A DNA stretch of 64,000 nucleotides from Rhizoclosmatium globosum (lineage: Eukaryota > Chytridiomycota > Chytridiomycetes > Chytridiales > Chytriomycetaceae). Positions 54,706 to 64,000 of this stretch are shown in pieces. Where the stretch lies: contig MCGO01000001.1 of the NCBI GenBank assembly GCA_002104985.1, forward strand, positions 868,001-932,000, written 5' to 3'. The notes below the pieces were generated by a model, which saw only the letters and a list, made by a program, of their open reading frames with translations, made no database searches and had not been told where the DNA came from. The translations under genes and the position numbers were made by a program. How positions within the stretch are numbered: position 1 is the stretch's first letter; each line of letters starts with the position of its first letter.

Positions 54706-55034
54706 GTCTTAAATTTAAATCCATTGTGTATATAATAAATGCTTTGTGATATCGCTTGCATCGCTGTGATTGCTGGTGGATACGGAAAGGACTTTTCACT
54801 GCTATCCCACAAGCCTCTTCTTTCCCAAAACATGTCTGGAATAAAATTTAATTGGGAGATGGGAGTCGGGTTTTCCGTCAAGGGTTTGGGGGTTTCCTCA
54901 ACTGGTTGATCCAACAGTGAACTTGAAACTGAAAGCGGAAAAACCTCACAACATACAGACCAGTGGCCCATTTTGGGCTGACGGATCAAACCTTTATCAT
55001 CAGCTTTCTCTATTGATTTCTGTCCGTTTGGTAT
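54706..55034. other. intergenic, no gene seen
   Basis: 330 bases; 'aataaatgctttg' near 54736 is a possible poly(A) signal for WOPR 7. Promoter of WOPR 8 expected. No domain. Confidence 0.4.
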
Positions 55035-56443
55035 ATGATGGTGAAGGACTTCATCAATACACGCAATCAGCCGCAAGCTTTCTCTCAGGTCGAAGAGCAG
55101 GTTCACGAACCTAATTCAATTCTTATTGAGACATTTTATGGTGAGTTCTCCGTCTTTGCAAGCTCGTTTGATTGTGTATGGTGCTTAGCTCACTCGCCGA
55201 ATACCATATCATATCAACTTCAGGTTTCATCAAAGACAAAGTGGACGCACAAATCCTCGTTGAAGCTTGTATAAAAGGTACATATCCCACTCCCGATAAC
55301 CTCCTGAATGCCGTCCAAGGCAAATCATGGCTGACGCATCCTCCGCCGTAAAAAATTAGGCCATCTCGATCCGATTATAAATCTACCAATTGTGATTAGC
55401 GGTCTCGTTATTCGATCTGGAACCGTTATCGTGTTCCCGAAAAGAAGGATCAAACTCAAATGGCAAGGTGGAGGGTGAGTGGCTTTATCTTTTGAGTGAT
55501 GTCAGATCGATGGATCACCCACTCATCTATTTCAAATACCCAGGACGGAGGCACTTGGAGCGCAAGCAGAATTAGTGGACCCTTTCTGTTATACAGGTGA
55601 GATTTGGAACTCGGCGGGCTTGTGATGGATCTTTCTGTCAATACAAAAGGCGGAGCTTAAGCTATCATTATTACAGGGAAATTGAATCGACAACCAAAAA
55701 GCAAACTTCTGTCAATATGGGTGCCGGGAGTATGGTCCAGTATTTACGACCCAACACTGGCCCTTAAAGGATCACTCCATCAACGCCCAAATCGAACCAA
55801 GCCGCGAAGAGCAACTCAACGATCGATTTATAACCACAAGTTTGAGGCCAAATACTAAAATGGTCGAAGACGGACTTGCAAAGCGAACGATAAGTCTTGA
55901 CGGCAGCGACGGCAATCGGTTCGTTCAATTTGTTTCCTTCTCTCATCAGATTACTAAACTTTCATTGATAGATATCGTGTAATAAGTTATTTTTACCCAA
56001 AGAACGTGGAGTTTCTGTATTCTGGCTCGGAAGCGGCATCGAGGGATGGAGCAACTGATGGCGAGGAACGGCTGCGAACCCATCACAAATTCCTGAATAC
56101 CAAGCATCTATTACAAAAAATACAATCAACGCAGAAGAGAAGGAAAATATCCTCGAAGGAATCTTCGAACGAAGCGGACGTCGCAAAAACGGAAGGGTCC
56201 TCATCCAACCCAACTTTCTCTTTTGCACGAGCAGCAGAGACAGCGTATTCTGACTCAGTATCTCCATCTGCATTACATACACATCTTCAGCCATTCCAAT
56301 TGCCATCTTCCATATCTCATACGCCGCCATGTCCTTGCGGTGCAACGAGGCTAATAATTGCGAATCATCTTGCATATTTATCACGCGATCCTCAGTGGAT
56401 TCATTCAGGAGTCTGGTTAGCGCCGCTATGGCGACATCGATGA
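55035..56443 (+). CDS. WOPR transcription factor 8
   Basis: ATG 55035 (MMVKDFINTRNQPQAF), first exon ends SILIETFYG|GTGAG. Then FIKDKVDAQILVEACIKG, intron at about 55278-55360, HLDPIINLPIVISGLVIRSG and TVIVFPKRRIKLKWQ; intron; DGGTWSASRISGPFLLYR; intron; EIESTTKKQ. One base is off in this exon; FITTSLRPNTKMVEDGLAKR, TISLDGSDGNR; intron (about 55918-55970); YRVISYFYPKNVEFLY. The tail CPCGATRLIIANHLAYLSRD, PQWIHSGVWLAPLWRHR keeps the W...APL motif. The most intron-rich member (five or six), with introns at the sites seen in genes 4, 9, 11 and 12. Confidence 0.8.
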
Positions 56444-56757
56444 GTTTGGGAGGTGGGGCAGCTGCATTTTTTCTACAAAATCAATAAAATAATGAAGTTT
56501 AGAGATAGAAACCAGATAAGAGAGTGTTTGATGAAAGAAGGGGTTTGGAAGGCAAGCGCGGAAGATAAGGATTTGCCTCAAGATCACATGACCGCTCATG
56601 TGTTTGGGCTGACCTGATAAGACGTTTAGGGATGTCAAATGGTATAAAACTCTTAATGTAAAACCCCTACCGCGTTAGTCCTCTGCTTCTGTTGCAGTTG
56701 ATACTCAAGGTGGTTCAAAACTTTTGGTGTCTCACATTCAAACACATAAATTGAAAA
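56444..56757. other. intergenic, no gene seen
   Basis: 310 bases; 'caataaaataatg' at about 56480 is a possible poly(A) signal. No coding signal. Confidence 0.4.
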
Positions 56758-57904
56758 TGTCGCCACGAACAGGTCACAAGACCCGCATACTCTCCAGTCT
56801 TTCCAGGCCCAAGCCCAAAAACCTTTTTCATTTCTCCTCTAATACTCGTTTAGCCAAGACTCCAAACGATGTCAGCGCTCCACTATACACAGCAACCAGC
56901 GCGTATGACCTTCAAACCATCTCCGGTTCAAGTTACTACAAGATCACCAGGATCACACAATCTAGCTGTTGTCACAACACTCCCTACTCCACCTCCTGCA
57001 AAACCACCAGCGTCATTCTTTGGGCATATTCGATCGGATATCGATGCTGCTATACTCGTAGAAGCATGCATTCGAGGGGAGATGGAAGCGTTGAATAGGT
57101 TCGTTGCCAATCCCACACATGGGGGAAATCTACTAACAGCACTTATACAACCTTAGCACAAACACTCCAATGAACTCAGTGCAGATACAGAGCGGCACTT
57201 GTGTTGTCTTTACAGAGGGAATGAAGAAGGGTGAATTGGTGCGATGGAGGGTTGGTGTCTTTCACTGAGTTCCCCACACCCAATTAAATTGAAGCTTACC
57301 ATTGATAGGATGGCATGAATTGGAGTGCGAGTAGAATCCAAGGACCCTTCTTACTTTATCGAGAGGTATATCCAGGCAAGCAACCACGTCCACCCGTCAC
57401 TCGGGAATCATCAACAACTGAACTTCGCTTTGGAAAAACCACTGTTCGAGGCGACTACTCGCATGTACGTGGAGGATTGGCAAAGAGAACGATTAGCATT
57501 GTTGGATCCAATAGGCAGAAATACCGAGTTATCAGTTATTTCTATCCATGCGAAGTAGCCCATTTGTACGGCGAGTTGACGGTTCTTCCAAACGCACTTC
57601 GGGCTCCGTCTGAGTTAGCACAATTTACGAAATACTTGTACAATCGTGGTCGCAAGGCTGAAATCGTTTTACAACCGTTGAGTCTTGTGCGTGCAGTACT
57701 CCCAAACAATATTCAACAAATGGAGCACGACCCTATTCGGCAAACATAGGGAACCGTTATAATCCATACCCTTCTCCATCGAGCCCTGTAAAGCTTAGCC
57801 TGAGTAAATGCGCTTGTGGTGGACTTGGATCTAAAACTCACGGAGGTCATAAGGATTGGGAGAATGAGAGTTTAATATTGGCACCCATTCAAAAATTCAT
57901 TTGA
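56758..57904 (+). CDS. WOPR transcription factor 9
   Basis: Start either at 56758 (MSPRTGHKTR, needing one lost base near 56860) or at 56869 (MSALHYTQQPARMTF), which is open without repair. First half: SFFGHIRSDIDAAILVEACI, RGEMEALN; intron (57098-57157); STNTPMNSVQIQSGTCVVFT, ELVRWR; intron; DGMNWSASRIQGPFLLYREV. Second half: VRGDYSHVRGGLAKRTISIV, GSNRQKYRVISYFYPCEVAH. Near 57748 one more slip leads into CACGGLGSKTHGGHKDWENE, SLILAPIQKFI, stop 57902-57904. Short linker, compact member. Confidence 0.78.
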
Positions 57905-58181
57905 GGAATAAAACTAAGCTCTCACGCATACACTATGGTTACTTCATCACTGACAAGAAACGATCTTCACGATCAACAGCCACGAATACAGCGCTCCCAC
58001 GAAAACGCCGATGGAACCCACGATTTCCCAGTATATTGAGGCACCAATCGAAGGGTAGTGGCCCCACGAAACAGCTTGAACTCCACGAATTTTGCCTTCC
58101 CCACGATTTTGCTTTCCTCACGAAAGAACAACCAAAAAACGTAAATCAATCCCACGGTTTTCACCAAAAACACTTCGCCAA

Positions 58182-58881
58182 ATGCTTCTCTACGTCAAGA
58201 CTGAGCAGGATGCAGTGGTAGTCGCGGAAAGGGCTGTTCTTGGATCCGGACCAATTTACGTAATGGATCCGACGACTGCCCAAGTTGATATCCAAAATGG
58301 AACCACTCTTGTATTCAAGGATAAAACGGTGAAGGGACAAGTTGTGCGGTTTCGTGACGGGCGATCGTGGACTCCTTCTAAAGCTCAAGCAGACGGTTTT
58401 TTGCTATATCGTGAGACCTCGAGCAAAGAAAAGAAAGATAAAGGGTTTATATACCTAATGGACTTGTCAAGCGAACGATCTCTGTTATGGTTGGAGTGGA
58501 AGCATATCGGGTCATCAACTACCACTATCCATACGCTGTCAGCCATCATTACGATAACCACGTTCGACCTACCAACCTCAGTGGCAGTGATTTTTTATTC
58601 ACTCCATCACAGATATCTGAATTCCGACCATCAGTAACGCTGCCACTTTCTCCAGAATCAGAGACAGAAGAGGATTCACCGCAGTTACCAAACATCCACG
58701 TGCTCTCTCATTTCTCACTTTACCTCAACGACAATCAAGATGCTTTGTTGATGGCGACAAACTTCGGAAAGTCAAGAATATACCCATGAAGAAGACTTCT
58801 AATCAATCACTGAAACGGCTACAGCCGTCGTTTGATTGGAGTCATGCATCCTTGATTTTGCCTCCACTCCGTCAGTTTTAG
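58182..58881 (+). CDS. WOPR transcription factor 10, short and intronless
   Basis: ATG 58182 (MLLYVKTEQDAVVVAERAVL); 30 codons upstream are also open. First half: IQNGTTLVFKDKTVKGQVVR, FRDGRSWTPSKAQADGFLLY. Second half in the next frame: IPNGLVKRTISVMVGVEAYR, VINYHYPYAVSHHYDNHV. It ends SFDWSHASLILPPLRQF after another slip near 58790. No intron interrupts any block and the acidic N-terminal exon is missing, so it is the smallest member. It could be a retroposed or decaying copy, but the terminal motif is kept. Confidence 0.68.
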
Positions 58882-59433
58882 AGCACACCTTTGTAGCATA
58901 AATAAACCATAGACTTAATTTCATTATTTGACGCTTCATGATAAAAGTAGAACTTTGGACAGTTATGCTGAAGAAAGGGCCGAACCTTGCAACAACGGCG
59001 GAGGTTAAGCGACGACGACGATGTTGATGGGTTTAAGGGTGTCTGCTGTAGCTGCAATAGTAAAAACCAGTTAACAGACATTGTATAATGAATAAGAGAT
59101 ATCTGTTAGATGCACGCACAAGGAAATCTTTCCTTTCGGGAGCAAGCCAAAAAGAGGAGGGCACGCTCTTTGACAATCAGCTAACCACAAGCCCGCAACT
59201 CCAATAGTATCATGCAACTTAAAATGGGAGCTACAAGACATGCCACTATCCAGGTTTCAAGCTGTCAAACGAATCGAAATAGCTTACGTGCAGCCGCTCG
59301 AAGTTTGATTAAATCTTAGGGGCTTCTTCGGGAAATTTCATTTTCCCCCTTCGTTTTTCTTCTCCATCACACCCCTTTCAATCTCGATCTCTTTTCCCCT
59401 TTCATCCATTTGCTTTACAAGATAACATACGAT
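58882..59433. other. intergenic, no gene seen
   Basis: 550 bases; ends with a pyrimidine-rich stretch (59340-59405) just before the ATG of WOPR 11, as in many fungal promoters. No domain. Confidence 0.4.
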
Positions 59434-60682
59434 CATGTCGTCCAGCTCATCTGTCAGTCCGCCTCCAGCACAGGCAACACAGCCCATGTGCCAATGCAGT
59501 GCCCAATGCTAGAGAGATCTGAAACCAACATTCATCAAACCTTCACCTTACCATCTCAGGGTCCATCTACCACTGCCATGCCACTTCAGAAGGCGAATGA
59601 ATCCGAAACTTACTTTGGGTATGCACAGTTCCTTCCCTCGTTTCATCCACTCTTCCCCGGACCATCACTAATCGAAAACATCTTCCACACTCACAGATTC
59701 GTCAAGGATGTTAACGATGCAGCGCTATTGATTGAAGCCTGTGTAGCAGGCGAACTCCAAACAATGCAGGATCTTCCTTATGGCATGACTGCGCTTCCGA
59801 TCCGATCAGGATCAGTCATTGTCTTTGCAGAAAACAGCTCAAAGTCCCTTCGAGTTCGATGGAGAGATGGTGCCCTGTGGTGAGGATTTCTTTGCTTTGT
59901 CAGCTTCGTTTGGTGCTTTTATTGATTTCGAACTGAATAGGTCCTGCTCTCGAATCTGTGGGCCTTTCTTGCTTTACCGTGAAGTTGTATGCACAAAAGA
60001 TGCGGCGGGAAATCCGATTCCGAAAGCTGTTTCAAGTGTGAAGGAGAAGAAGTCCCCATTCACAGTCTCCAGCGTCCGAGCAAACTCTCGACTTGTCCCA
60101 TGCGGTCTTGCGAAGAGAACGATTTCTTTAAACGGATCCGACGGGAACAAATACAGGTGAGTTTTACTTTTTATACACGTAAGGGTTCGTGAGCTGATTT
60201 TACATCTCCGACAATAGAGTAATTTCTATTTCTACCCTCAAGATGTTTCTTCTTACTATGAAAGAAGTACAAATAGACAACCCTCTTCCCTGGTGACTCC
60301 CTCTCAGCTTCCGCTGTTCCAAAAGTATGCCGACAGGGTTCAGTTCAATGCTCTTCCAGAGATGGCACCTCCAGCCGCTGCATCGACAATTGCAACACCA
60401 GTGATTCCAAGCAGCGTCATTCCACCTCGACCTTCGTCGGTTCCGTCACCAGTTCCTCCCTTAGTTCTCCTCTCAAGCCCACGTTCGAGTGATGTAGAGT
60501 ATAAGGAATCACCAACATCTTCGTTGCGTATGGCAGCGGTGATGCGGAACTCACATCATATCAACGCTTATCATCCATACGCTTCGACGAATTCGTCTTT
60601 GTTGCCGCCACGCAAACAATTTGACCGTCGATGGGTTGAAGGACCTGCAATTTTGGCTCCGCTTGTCAAGCATGACATCTAA
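59434..60682 (+). CDS. WOPR transcription factor 11
   Basis: ATG 59434 (MSSSSSVSPPPAQATQPMCQ); a lost C near 59507 links to ERSETNIHQTF. First half: HRFVKDVNDAALLIEACVAG, LPIRSGSVIVFAENSSKSLR, VRWRDGALW; intron (59881-59940); SCSRICGPFLLYREVV. Second half: SSVRANSRLVPCGLAKRTIS, LNGSDGNKYR; intron (about 60157-60218); YFYPQDVSSYYER. Ser/Pro linker; tail RRWVEGPAILAPLVKHDI without the C-x-C-G part. The intron splitting R|VI of the YRVISY block is shared with genes 3 and 8. Confidence 0.82.
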
Positions 60683-61004
60683 AAGACTATCAGAAGTTAT
60701 TTTCTTTGAGTTAGAGGCGATGTGTATAAATGATGATTGTTTGGGATTATTGCGTTTGACTGTTTTTCTTTTAACTTTTTGAGCTCCTACGTTGGGCTAT
60801 GTTGTTTATTTTTTTTTTTATTGCAATAAACGTGTTCACTTAACTGGTGGCTGTGTTGGTGATCGTATTATGGCTTTTAGTTTGGAGGCTTTTTGTGAAA
60901 GAATTAGAAGAATTCTCTACGTAACGAGTCCAACAAAACGTTCCGAGGGACTTTCGCTTTCGATGTTAGAAGTTAGTAAAGCAAAGGACGAAAACACATT
61001 TTAA
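60683..61004. other. intergenic, no gene seen
   Basis: 320 bases with a T-run at 60809-60820 and 'caataaacg' at about 60823, a probable poly(A) signal of WOPR 11. The frame at 60792-61004 has no domain. Confidence 0.4.
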
Positions 61005-61981
61005 ATGGGAGATGCGGAATCTGATCACCATTCAAGTGAGGCAACTTGCCGAATTTTCATTGTCAATCTCTTAACTTTTGGCATATACTGTTCTCCGACA
61101 CACTTCAAGTGGATTCCATCCAATAGGCACTCAGCAGGGTTTATCGTGTCACTACATCAAATGCAACAAAAAGGGAACTTCTCCGAGACGTTCAAAGGGA
61201 TGGTTTCCACCGAATTCGATGCCTGCTTACTTATTGAAGCCTGTATCGGTATGTCTCGCTGCTTGCTCTAATCAGTATGTTAACTAAAGCAAATAACGTT
61301 CAATCCATCCAGCAAACGTGCTTCACACTGTAAACACTCAGATCCATTCATCAATCAAAATGAAAATCCAGAGTGGCACCTGCGTTGTATTTGCGGAAAC
61401 CAAGGACTCGTTACATACAGTGCGATGGCGTGATGGACTGCAATGGAGTGCAAGCCGGAACCAAGGCTCGTTTCTATTGTACAAGGAAGTCGACGACCGC
61501 AAAAAGATTAAGCCTGATGGTTTGTCAAACGAACTATTACGCTTGAAGGGTCTGATGGTATACGTTATCGAGTTGTGTCTATTATTGCCTGGCGGATCTG
61601 AATGTGTTGGGCAAGAGGAAGTACGGAGAGGGCGACGGTGTCCTGAAGCTGAAGAGTCCTTCTGAGTTGGAAGAATTTAAGCAGTTTTATGCTTTGGTTG
61701 AGAAAAATCCGGCGGTAATGGATTCCAGGCCAACAACTTGTAAAACCCTAAAACCAAGAAACTTGAAGTCACAGCTTTCATATTCCAACCCGCTTCAGCA
61801 TTTCTCATCATTAAACGATCAGATGATGTACTATCCGGTGAATTATTATCAACCTTGTTTTTGCGGGGAAAGTCTCAATGGGCAAGAGTTTAATAACCTT
61901 ATTTTTCGTCACTCTTGCTCCAACTGGTGGAACGGGCCTGTATTACTGGCGCCATTAGTGAGATGTGATATGGAGTTCTGA
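61005..61981 (+). CDS. WOPR transcription factor 12
   Basis: Open from ATG 61005; the true start may be later (MQQKGNFSETFKG, about 61160). First half: FKGMVSTEFDACLLIEACI; intron (about 61246-61312); MKIQSGTCVVFAETKDSLHT, VRWRDGLQWSASRNQGSFLL, YKEVDDRKK. The second half is cut short: IKPDGLSNELLRLKGLM instead of P-N-G-L-x-K-R-T, then a slip near 61610. Tail: CFCGESLNGQEFNNLIFRHS, NWWNGPVLLAPLVRCDMEF. The loss of K-R-T may weaken DNA contact, or be due to a further lost base at 61530. Tail and first half are clear. Confidence 0.75.
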
Positions 61982-62490
61982 TTTGTAAAAATAAACGGCC
62001 GTTGAATAGATAAACGATATATCATACATCACCTTGTATCACCACGTTTATAAGATATACTTCTTGAGGAGTTTTTCATAAACTTGTTTCGTTTGATACG
62101 TTGACAGCATTATGATGTTTGACAATGAGCAGAATAGGAGGACACGGCAAGCCGCCAACCCCGTCTTATCGATTCCGGTGGCCCTTTGATAAGGCTCGGA
62201 AATTGGCAAAATTTGCTTGTTTCGGATTGCGCTGTCCCACGGGGGATGAAGCCGCCGATAAGCTGTATCTTTTTCGTAGTTTACAGTCATTACACATGTA
62301 TACTTTAATAAAGAGGATATCAAGAACAATAAAAAATAGATTCGAGACTGTCAGCTCATGTGATGTGCGTGGTCGGGCAGTCTGGCCCTGCTATCTCTGG
62401 ATAAGAAAAAAATCTTGCCTTATCATCACAGGAAGCATAAAAACTCGCGATACCCGTTTGTCAGAAACTCAAAGACACCATCCCGTCATC
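61982..62490. other. intergenic, no gene seen
   Basis: 510 bases. Frames at 62048-62329 (minus) and 62119-62490 (plus, open into WOPR 13) have no domain. Likely 3' region of WOPR 12 and promoter of WOPR 13. Confidence 0.4.
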
Positions 62491-63335
62491 ATGTCCTTGC
62501 CAAGTCCATCATATGCATCAACCATCACTCATACTGAGCAGTTTGAGAGCGATTACGTTTCGCCACTGACAACTTCTGGCAAGTTCTTTGAGAGCTTCTA
62601 CGGCGTTGTTCACAGCATGGACGACTGCAAGATCCTTGTTGAACAAAGTATCCAAGGAAACATCCCACTCTTCACTGCCAAGCAATCAGCTTCTCCTTTG
62701 CGAATCCGGTCTGGCTCAGTCCTTGTCTTTGAAGAGTCCTGCATGAAGTCATTTCGCGAAGGCGGAAAATGGAGCTGTTCCCGTAGCAGAGGCCCCTTTC
62801 TGATGTATCGCGAAGTCGAGCAGATCACTGCAAGAACTTTAACCAAGTGCACAAACGCAGCTATCGCGAAAGCCCTGAATTTAAGACCAATGGACTAAGA
62901 CCAAATACCCGTCTTATTGTCAATGGCCTTGTGAAGAGAACTGCCAGTGTTATTGGCAGCAATGGAATCAACTACCGGGTCATTTCGTATTTCTACCCAA
63001 AGGATGTTGATGCTGCGAATCCAGCGGCTCATTTGAAGGCCCCATCGCAGATTCCTGCTTTGTCTCGTCCAGTATCAGTGGTTCGCTCTCCAACTCCCGA
63101 TTTCATTGTCAAGTCGCACTCTCAAGCCATGTCTCCAAAGTCTCCTTCTCCTGATTTTATTCCTCCTTCGCCTCCCGTTCAGCTTATGCAATTCCACGTC
63201 CAGCGTGAGGTACCGTCTCTCTTCTTCAAGAGCAAGCCTGAACAGCTTGCAAGCATTCACAAAGTCATTGGCTCTTTGGACTCTAACTGGATGAGCAGAC
63301 CAGTCTTTTTGCCACCGTTGGCTCGTCCATGCTAA
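62491..63335 (+). CDS. WOPR transcription factor 13, intronless
   Basis: ATG 62491 (MSLPSPSYASTITHTEQF). FFESFYGVVHSMDDCKILVE runs straight through the point where genes 4, 8 and 14 have an intron after FYG. Then LRIRSGSVLVFEESCMKSFR, KWSCSRSRGPFLMYREVEQ. One slip at about 62850 leads to GLRPNTRLIVNGLVKRTASV and IGSNGINYRVISYFYPKDVD. Short Ser/Pro linker; tail DSNWMSRPVFLPPLARPC. No intron anywhere, while sisters have three to six, so it may stem from retroposition. Upstream ATGs in the same frame exist but the chosen start matches the family's short N-terminus. Confidence 0.8.
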
Positions 63336-63665
63336 ACATTTGCATTTCATCTTTCATTTCATTATGCCACTAGAGATAATCACTGTTAATCATTTTACGT
63401 AATAATACCATATTTTGCATTTCTATTTTTTGTTCAACCAGGGATGTTGTGTGGATTGCAAAGCATTTCATCAAAGTGCTGGGGGTTTGCACACTCAAAT
63501 ACAGCCATTCAGCATCGAACTTCAATACGCAGCCGTCAATATGAAAGAATAAATAAGTACGACACACAATAACGTATATCCGGTCCAAGACTTCAAAAAC
63601 AAAATGCGGCTGTCCCGAAATCAAATTCGAAAAAAGACAGCCCACTTTCCTTCACTCCAAAGTGT
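63336..63665. other. intergenic, no gene seen
   Basis: 330 bases, AT-rich, between two rightward WOPR genes. No domain in any frame. Confidence 0.4.
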
Positions 63666-64000
63666 ATGTCTGACCAACTATCGCCTCAACATCCCGGAAA
63701 CTGGCAGTACCCAATTCCCAGTGACAGTAGCTCTGAGCGGCAGGCTCAAGATGCTCACCAGTCGCAATACAACCAATTAACAGCGTATCCGGTTCCGCAA
63801 GCCCCTGACTCATCAAACCAATACACACAACAGCACCAACCACTGCCTTCCATTCACCAGTTTTACCACCAGACACAACATCAGACACCGACACAGATTG
63901 TTCAAAACCAACCCCATCAATCGTACGGCAACCCCATCCCGTTCCAAGTCAAAGTTCCGCCACCGAATGATACAATCTTGGAAACGTTCTACGGGTGAGC
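63666..64000 (+). CDS. WOPR transcription factor 14, first exon only (runs off window)
   Basis: ATG 63666 (MSDQLSPQHPGNWQYPIPSD). The visible exon is Gln/Pro/Ser/Tyr-rich (QYTQQHQPLPSIHQFYHQTQ) and ends PPPNDTILETFYG followed by GTGAGC, a donor site. The same I-x-E-T-F-Y-G at an exon end precedes the WOPR domain in genes 4 and 8, so this is very probably the N-terminal exon of a further member. No WOPR residues lie inside the window, so the call rests on that junction and on position. Confidence 0.65.

Noticed and set aside
1..64000. Programmed -1 frameshifting as an explanation of the many frame changes
   Set aside because: Affects unrelated housekeeping genes at different short runs with no common slippery heptamer or following structure noticed; sequence error is simpler.
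1..64000. CRISPR arrays, bacterial operons or prophage
   Set aside because: Genes have spliceosomal introns and organelle targeting signals; no regularly spaced identical repeats with unique spacers were seen.

Overview
The window looks like nuclear DNA of a chitin-degrading zoosporic fungus, most likely a chytrid (Chytridiomycota). The grounds are intron-rich genes with short GT-AG introns (about 45-60 bp), a secreted chitin-active enzyme set, fungal Gti1/Pac2 (WOPR) regulators, a fungal-type CFEM domain and fungal C2H2 factors. The species cannot be fixed from the sequence.

Layout. 1-10.4 kb: a secreted protein with two CBM5/12-like chitin-binding modules (cut by the window start), two tandem C2H2 zinc-finger genes, an NMN/NaMN adenylyltransferase-like gene, then three tandem LPMO-like genes whose products begin at a histidine after the signal peptide, each followed by a CBM19-like module and a membrane or GPI anchor. 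10.5-13 kb: mitochondrial branched-chain aminotransferase and adrenodoxin-type ferredoxin. 13.4-23.2 kb: seven copies (one dead) of an unrecognised small basic protein, an EF-hand 5'-nucleotidase-like protein, and mitochondrial EF-Ts; the small gene and a piece of EF-Ts have been triplicated together. 23.2-32 kb: a coiled-coil protein, an ABCA-type half transporter and two back-to-back chromate transporters. 32.3-37.2 kb: a nucleotide pyrophosphatase/phosphodiesterase gene broken by a TA-flanked long-TIR element that itself carries a gag-only copia-type LTR element. 37.4-64 kb: at least fourteen WOPR transcription-factor genes, four leftward (37.4-46.1 kb) and ten rightward (50.2 kb to past the end), with one cytochrome P450 gene in the gap.

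How it fits together. The left end is a chitin attack and adhesion locus: binding modules plus surface-anchored oxidative enzymes. The right end is a large lineage-specific expansion of a regulator family that most fungi keep in very few copies. Eleven of its thirteen complete members share a C-terminal motif (W-x3-P-V-x-L-A/P-P-L, often after C-x-C-G-G-L-G) outside the WOPR domain; I know of no description of it.

Caution. Well over twenty conserved reading frames change frame by exactly one missing base, mostly in short G/C runs. This looks like residual indel error in a draft assembly rather than mass pseudogenisation. Gene spans below cross those points, and exon edges are given only where splice sites could be read.
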